A stretch of 64,000 bases of DNA from Streptomyces roseoverticillatus. Its GTDB lineage: Bacteria > Actinomycetota > Actinomycetes > Streptomycetales > Streptomycetaceae. The notes beneath the pieces are model-generated. The model did not search any database. It was not told the DNA's origin and saw only the letters and a list, made by a program, of their open reading frames with translations. The stretch is from NCBI RefSeq assembly GCF_000719265.1, contig NZ_JOFL01000012.1:62001-126000 (forward strand), in the 5' to 3' direction. Each line of letters begins with the position of its first letter. Positions within the stretch are counted from its first letter, which is position 1. Both the position numbers and the translations under genes were made by a program. Below, one piece after another: positions 60,282 to 64,000 of the stretch.

Positions 60282-61477
60282 GGAATGCACACGGAGACGA
60301 CGGTGCCCTCGCCGGGCGCCGACTCGATGGTCAGGGTGCCGCCGAGCTGCCGCACGCGCGCCCGCATCGCGGGCAGGCCGTGCCCGCGCCCGCCGGCGGG
60401 GGAAGGGGGCGCGCCCGGCGCGAACCCGCGCCCGTCGTCGGCGACGTCGAGGACGACCTGGTCGCCGAGGTAGCTCAGGGTGAGGGCGGCCGTCGCCGCG
60501 CCCGCGTGCTCGCGGACGTTCGCCAGGGCGCCCTGGGCGATCCGCAGCAGCGCGGCCCGCGCTCCGTCCGGCAGCGCGACCGGGACCCCGTCGAGGTGGA
60601 AGAGCACGGGCGCCCCGGTCCCCTCGGCCGTCTCCGAGGCGGCCAGCGCCCGCAGCGCGTCCTCCAGCCGCGCGCCGCCGTCGAACTGCGGAGCGGCCAG
60701 GTCGTTGACGAACCGGCGGGTCTCGGCCAGGCCGCGGGCGGCGATGTCGGCGGCGGTACGGGTGTGGCGCCGGGCGGCCTCCGGATCCGCCTCCCAGGTC
60801 CGGTCCGCGGCCTGCAACAGCATGCGCTGGCTGGACAGGCCCTGGGCCAGGGTGTCGTGGATCTCCATCGACAGCCGCTGCCGCTCGGCCAGCGCCCCCT
60901 CGCGGCGCTCGGTCGCGGCCAGTTCGCGGCGCGTGCGGACCAGGTCGTCGATCAGGGCGCGCTGCCGCTCCGTCTGGCGCTGCGTGTGGAGGAAGACGGC
61001 GGTGGCGATCGCGGCCACGGCGGGCGGGGCGAGCACGAGGGTGGGGTCGAAGCCGTGCGGCAGCCGGAGCTGGGCCACCACGACCAGGCCGGTGAGGAAG
61101 GCGACCAGGAGGACGGCGGCGCGGGTGGGCAGCGTGCGCAGCCCCGTGTAGAGCAGCGGCACCGAGCACCACGCGAAGCTCGGCGCGAGCACGACGAGGA
61201 CGACCCACGTCGCGACGACTGCGGCCAGCCACAGCAGCTGCGGCCGGGGGCGGGCGAAGGCCGGGCTCAGCACGTAGAGCAGGGCGAGCAGCACGCTGAG
61301 GACGGTGATCCACGGGGTGCGGGGCTCGCCCGGGTGCCGGATGAGGAAGCGGGCGAAGGAGGCGGAGAGGAGCAGGAAGAAGGCGGCGTGCATGACGAGG
61401 GCGAGGCGGCGGGCGCCGGGTTCGTCGCCGGGATCGGGGCCGGGGCCGTCGTCGAGGCCGTCGTCGGGAAGGGTCAC
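60266..61477 (-). CDS. senS: histidine kinase SenS
   Basis: A 403-residue NarX/DesK-type kinase. Five hydrophobic helices lie in the N-terminal 165 residues (LALVMHAAFFLLLSASFARFL, TPWITVLSVLLALLYVLSPAF, LLWLAAVVATWVVLVVLAPSF, AAVLLVAFLTGLVVVAQL, LVLAPPAVAAIATAVFL). HisKA_3 has LAERQRLSMEIHDTLAQGLSS with the phospho-acceptor His, and an HATPase_c has GALANVREHAGAA and DDGRGFAP. SenS in S. reticuli senses haem and redox stress through the secreted HbpS, encoded divergently here. The GTG start sits directly on its AGGAG; a later ATG at residue 29 is possible. Confidence 0.86.
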   Translation of the reverse strand: MTLPDDGLDDGPGPDPGDEPGARRLALVMHAAFFLLLSASFARFLIRHPGEPRTPWITVLSVLLALLYVLSPAFARPRPQLLWLAAVVATWVVLVVLAPSFAWCSVPLLYTGLRTLPTRAAVLLVAFLTGLVVVAQLRLPHGFDPTLVLAPPAVAAIATAVFLHTQRQTERQRALIDDLVRTRRELAATERREGALAERQRLSMEIHDTLAQGLSSQRMLLQAADRTWEADPEAARRHTRTAADIAARGLAETRRFVNDLAAPQFDGGARLEDALRALAASETAEGTGAPVLFHLDGVPVALPDGARAALLRIAQGALANVREHAGAATAALTLSYLGDQVVLDVADDGRGFAPGAPPSPAGGRGHGLPAMRARVRQLGGTLTIESAPGEGTVVSVCIPLAPQ

Positions 61478-61617
61478 CTCCTGTTCCTAACCCGCGCAGG
61501 GGCCTCTCGCATCAGCCGATCGGTTGACCCCGGGGGCAGCCGGGACGCCGATGCCGGGGCGCCCGCGGTCGCGAACGATGGAGGCACAAGCAACCACTGG
61601 CCTGTTGAGGAGCCGAA

Positions 61618-62211
61618 ATGAAGTCTGCGAAGCCTGCGGAGTCCGCGGAGTCCGCGAAGTCCGTGCTGCGGAAGCTCTCCGTCCGGAGCCGGGTGCTCGT
61701 GGGTGCGGCAGGGGCGGCCGTCGTCGCGGCCGGTACGTTCGGCGCGGTCTCCGCGACCGCCTCGCCCGCGGCGGAGCGCCAGGCTCCGGTGTCCGTGGCC
61801 GGCGGCGGCGTGACCGAGTCCGCGCACCTGTCGGTGGACGCGGCGACGCGCGCCGCCCAGGCCGCCCTGGCCGCGGCGAAGAAGGAGGGCCAGAAGGTGT
61901 CCGTCGCGGTGGTCGACCGCAACGGCAACACGCTGGTGACCCTGCGCGGCGACGGCGCGGGTCCGCAGTCGTACGAGTCCGCCGTGCGGAAGGGCTTCAC
62001 GGCCGTCTCCTGGAACGCTCCCACCTCGGAGCTCGTCAAGCGCCTCCAGAGCGTCCCGAACCTCAAGGACATCCCCGGCACGCTGTTCCTGCCGGGCGGC
62101 ACGCCGGTCCAGGTCAAGGGCGCACCGGTGGCCGGGATCGGCGTGGCCGGGGCCCCGAGCGGCGACCTGGACGAGAAGTTCGCGCAGGCGGGCGCGGCGG
62201 CGCTGCGTTAA
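61618..62211 (+). CDS. hbpS: secreted haem-binding protein HbpS (GlcG/HbpS family)
   Basis: A 197-residue exported protein. A long signal region (about 1-50, with VLVGAAGAAVVAAGTFGAVSATASPA) precedes a GlcG/HbpS domain (LSVDAATRAAQAALAAAKKEGQKVSVAVVDRNGNTLVTLRGDGAGPQSYESAVRKGFTAVSW). HbpS forms octamers, binds haem and iron ions, and controls SenS autophosphorylation under oxidative stress. GAGGAG precedes the ATG. It is divergent from senS across 140 bases, the natural site of SenR control. Confidence 0.87.
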   Translation: MKSAKPAESAESAKSVLRKLSVRSRVLVGAAGAAVVAAGTFGAVSATASPAAERQAPVSVAGGGVTESAHLSVDAATRAAQAALAAAKKEGQKVSVAVVDRNGNTLVTLRGDGAGPQSYESAVRKGFTAVSWNAPTSELVKRLQSVPNLKDIPGTLFLPGGTPVQVKGAPVAGIGVAGAPSGDLDEKFAQAGAAALR

Positions 62212-62252
62212 CCTGCGGCGACGTACAGGGCAGGGGTCAGGGAGGGGCGCAC

Positions 62253-62816
62253 ATGCGGATCGTCACGGTGCCGGAGCCGGAGACTCCGCCGGAGCTGCGG
62301 GCCGGTGCCGAGGCCCTGCGCGAGCAGGCATGGCCCGGCGGCGGCCCCCACGACCCGGCCCTGCGGCCCGTCGCCATGCTGCTCGTCGCACCCGACGGCG
62401 GCGTACGGGCGGCCCTGGACATCCTCTCCAAGGAGATCACCCACGGTGGCCGGACGTACCGGGCGTCCGGCCTCAGCGCGGTCGTCACGGACACGGCACA
62501 CCGCGGCAAGGGACACGGGCGGCAGCTGGTGGCCGCCGCCCGTGAGGTGATCGCCGCGAGCGGCGCGGACGTGGGACTCTTCACCTGCGACCGCCCGCTG
62601 CAGCCCTTCTACGAGAGCGCGGGCTGGCGGACCCTCCCCGGTGCGGTGCTGATCGGCGGCACGCCGCAGGACCCCTTCCCCAGCGACCAGCCCGGCTTCG
62701 ACAAGGTCACCATGGGCGCGTTCTTCACGGCGCGGGCGCGCGCGGACGCGAACGCGGGCATCTTCGAACAGAGCCGCATCGAGCTCTACCCGGGTGAGAT
62801 CGACCGTCTGTGGTGA
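62253..62816 (+). CDS. GNAT-family N-acetyltransferase
   Basis: A 187-residue acetyltransferase with acetyl-CoA loop VVTDTAHRGKGHGRQLVAAAREVI (RGKGHG at about 89-94). FTCDRPLQPFYESAGWRTLPGAVLIGG resembles the aminoglycoside 2'-N-acetyltransferase/AAC(2')-like subgroup, but this is not firm enough to name a substrate. ATG at 62253 follows GGGAGGGG. It is 41 bases after hbpS and may be co-transcribed. Confidence 0.83.
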   Translation: MRIVTVPEPETPPELRAGAEALREQAWPGGGPHDPALRPVAMLLVAPDGGVRAALDILSKEITHGGRTYRASGLSAVVTDTAHRGKGHGRQLVAAAREVIAASGADVGLFTCDRPLQPFYESAGWRTLPGAVLIGGTPQDPFPSDQPGFDKVTMGAFFTARARADANAGIFEQSRIELYPGEIDRLW

Positions 62817-62879
62817 TCGACCGCCTGTGGTGACGGCCCTTTGAACCCCGGGACCGAACGCCGGGACCGAGCCCCGGGA

Positions 62880-63074
62880 TCAGGTCGGCGGCCGGTCCTC
62901 GGGCCGGTCCTGAGTGCCCAACTGCTCGTTGAGCTTCTGCTGGGCAGTGTCGACCTGACTCTGGTACTTGTTCTGGGTCTTGGCGTCCAAGGCGTCGCCC
63001 GCCTTCTCGACACCCTGCCGAGCTGTGTCCTCATGGCCCTTGAGCAGGCCCTTGAGCTTGTCGAGCATGGACAT
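62880..63074 (-). CDS. MT0933/Rv0909-like antitoxin family protein
   Basis: A 64-residue, charged, helical protein (MSMLDKLKGLLKGHEDTARQGVEKAGDALDAKTQNKYQSQVDTAQQKLNEQLG). It matches the small MT0933-type antitoxin family, whose members resemble CsbD or late-embryogenesis repeats. AGGAGGA precedes the ATG at 63074. No toxin gene is adjacent, so an antitoxin role is doubtful and a stress-protein role as likely. Confidence 0.72.
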   Translation of the reverse strand: MSMLDKLKGLLKGHEDTARQGVEKAGDALDAKTQNKYQSQVDTAQQKLNEQLGTQDRPEDRPPT

Positions 63075-63212
63075 GGCCGTCCTCCTGACGGATCGCTGAC
63101 CCAACCAGCATCTCCGCATTCGGCGCGGCCCGCATCCGCGGCCATAGCCCTGGGCTTCACCCAGCGATTATCCGGGTCACCCGGTGCACCACCCCGTGGA
63201 TCACCCGGTGCC

Positions 63213-63356
63213 TCACCCCGTGCTGGTGTATCCGCAGCTCCAGCACTTGTACACGCCATTGCCCATCTGCTGCATCATGTTCTGGCAGTTCGGACAGGCC
63301 AGGGCCAGGTGTTTCAGGGGGCCGCGGCGCCCAGCCCCTTGGGGCACACGGGGCAT
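63213..63356 (-). CDS. short zinc-ribbon protein (possible second half of a frameshifted gene)
   Basis: A 47-residue frame from ATG 63356, ending HLALACPNCQNMMQQMGNGVYKCWSCGYTSTG, with two CxxC knuckles that form a plausible zinc ribbon. It overlaps the end of the gene upstream (63314-63514) by 43 bases in another frame. Either it is a separate small protein, or the pair was one protein with two zinc knuckles and a frameshift near 63314-63330. Confidence 0.45.
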   Translation of the reverse strand: MPRVPQGAGRRGPLKHLALACPNCQNMMQQMGNGVYKCWSCGYTSTG

Positions 63357-63514
63357 ACGCCGCGCACGATCACCGGGGACGTCGCATCGCCGGGGTTCTC
63401 CGCCACGACGACGACCCGCAGGGGCCGCCGGCACCCCGGGCACAGCTCGGGCTCGCGGTCCCGGTCCCTGATCGCCGCGGCAAGAATGCGTTCGAGTGAG
63501 TCGCCGTCGTCCAT
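63314..63514 (-). CDS. small Cys-motif protein
   Basis: A 66-residue protein, MDDGDSLERILAAAIRDRDREPELCPGCRRPLRVVVVAEN, then VRGVCPVCPKG. Two CPxC knuckles flank a short beta hairpin, as in a zinc ribbon. ATG at 63514. The family is not known to me. Its end overlaps another zinc-knuckle frame. Confidence 0.5.
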   Translation of the reverse strand: MDDGDSLERILAAAIRDRDREPELCPGCRRPLRVVVVAENPGDATSPVIVRGVCPVCPKGLGAAAP

Positions 63515-63790
63515 GGTGCGTGAGTCCTGTCTCCACGGGTCCCCTCCTTGGGTACACCTACCCGCCCCGAAGAAGCCCAACTCCGCTGCTCAGCAGGTGG
63601 TTACGGAGTGTGCGCAACCGGTCGGTCGTGTGGTATGGCGGGCATGCTCCCCTTGGTTCTACCCAGCTTCGCCGTGCTCCCAGCCCGGCGCCGTCGCCAT
63701 CACGAGCACGCCCGCCGGCGCGGTAGGGAACCGGCCGCCCCGGCGCCACGAACTGAGCTCCGAGCCGGGCCCGCCCCGGACCGCTCAGGC
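63515..63790. other. intergenic region before the TerD-family gene
   Basis: 276 bases without a gene I trust. A plus-strand frame with an Arg/Pro-rich product is present but has atypical composition and no ribosome site. Confidence 0.5.
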
Positions 63791-63821
63791 AGGGGCCGCC
63801 CCGCACCGTAGGGCGGCCCCT
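63791..63821. terminator. hairpin terminator of the TerD-family gene
   Basis: A perfect 11-bp stem AGGGGCCGCCC (63791-63801) / GGGCGGCCCCT (63811-63821) with a 9-base loop lies 23 bases past the minus-strand stop. Confidence 0.75.
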
Positions 63822-63843
63822 CGTCCTGCTCCTGCTACTGCCG

Positions 63844-64000
63844 TCAGACGTTGACGCCGAAGTCCTGGGCGATGCCCTGCAGGCCCGAGGCGTAGCCCTG
63901 GCCGACCGCGCGGAACTTCCAGTCCGCGCCGTTGCGGTAGAGCTCGCCGAAGACCATGGCGGTCTCGGTGGCGGCGTCCTCGCTCAGGTCGTAGCGGGCG
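63844..64000 (-). CDS. TerD-family tellurium-resistance protein, C-terminal end
   Basis: The gene runs off the window edge, and its last 51 codons are visible: [50 protein letters not shown]. This is the conserved end of the calcium-binding TerD domain ([34 protein letters not shown]). TerD proteins act in tellurite, phage and general stress responses, and Streptomyces carry many copies. Gene order next to hbpS/senSR is as I recall it in S. coelicolor. Confidence 0.9.
   Translation of the reverse strand, partial: ARYDLSEDAATETAMVFGELYRNGADWKFRAVGQGYASGLQGIAQDFGVNV

Noticed and set aside
62880..63074. Toxin-antitoxin pair around the MT0933-like gene
   Set aside because: No toxin-like gene adjoins it. 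Neighbouring small frames are zinc-knuckle proteins.
63548..63811. Plus-strand frame with an Arg/Pro-rich product
   Set aside because: No ribosome site, poor composition, and it runs through the TerD terminator hairpin.

Overview
The window reads as a chromosomal segment of a Streptomyces species. GC is very high with strong third-position G/C bias, GTG and TTG starts are common, and the markers are typical of the genus: mycothiol synthesis (mshA), the MsiK sugar-ABC ATPase, the CarD RNA-polymerase factor, the PhoU/PhoR/PhoP phosphate system and the HbpS/SenS/SenR haem sensor. The order phoU-phoR-phoP, lipoprotein, carD, ispD, ispF, cysS, rlmB, DoxX, nucleotidyltransferase, msiK matches, from memory, the SCO4228-SCO4240 core of S. 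coelicolor. Accessory blocks are set between core genes.

Layout. 1-9.1 kb: the 3' end of a 5'-nucleotidase gene, a YidB-like gene, a DUF5753 regulator beside a decaying ATPase-fold gene, then a transporter / ATP-grasp ligase / threonine-aldolase trio that looks like a small-molecule pathway. 6.9-10.2 kb: an HtrA-like protease, response regulator and sensor kinase, all on the minus strand. 10.4-15.2 kb: a ribosomal-peptide (graspetide) locus. Precursor tgmA, ATP-grasp tgmB and PIMT-like methyltransferase tgmC follow two small genes, and a regulator/flavoprotein pair runs divergently from a shared palindromic promoter. 15.3-19.4 kb: a structured leader before a winged-helix gene, an orphan DUF6247 gene between direct repeats, and a GntR/ABC exporter operon with a clear operator. 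19.7-23.9 kb: a polyphosphate operon (ppk, CHAD, NUDIX). 24-29.6 kb: a methyltransferase, mshA/YbjN, an MFS transporter and gpmA.

29.7-34.9 kb is the most unusual core stretch. A secreted His/Asp/Gly-rich repeat protein is paired with a class F sortase, next to a 36-residue Cys-rich metallothionein-like gene and phoU. PhoR/PhoP follow, separated by a partial duplication of the phoP start that creates a 45-codon coupling frame. 35-48.6 kb is housekeeping, interrupted by two tandem membrane acyltransferases. 48.8-57.3 kb holds a tRNA-Thr, an MMPL transporter, an M24 peptidase, a DHA2 exporter, a quinone oxidoreductase behind a MerR-type promoter, and a pentapeptide-repeat protein. 57.5-64 kb holds a secreted M4 protease, SenR/SenS divergent from HbpS, small genes, and the end of a TerD-family gene.

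Two themes run through the window. Convergent or terminal gene ends carry strong perfect hairpins. Many gene junctions carry short tandem or direct duplications (14, 16, 20, 23, 98 and 134 bp periods), twice splitting what was probably a translationally overlapping kinase/regulator pair. I saw no CRISPR array, insertion sequence, prophage or rRNA operon. All family calls come from reading the translated sequence; no database search was run.
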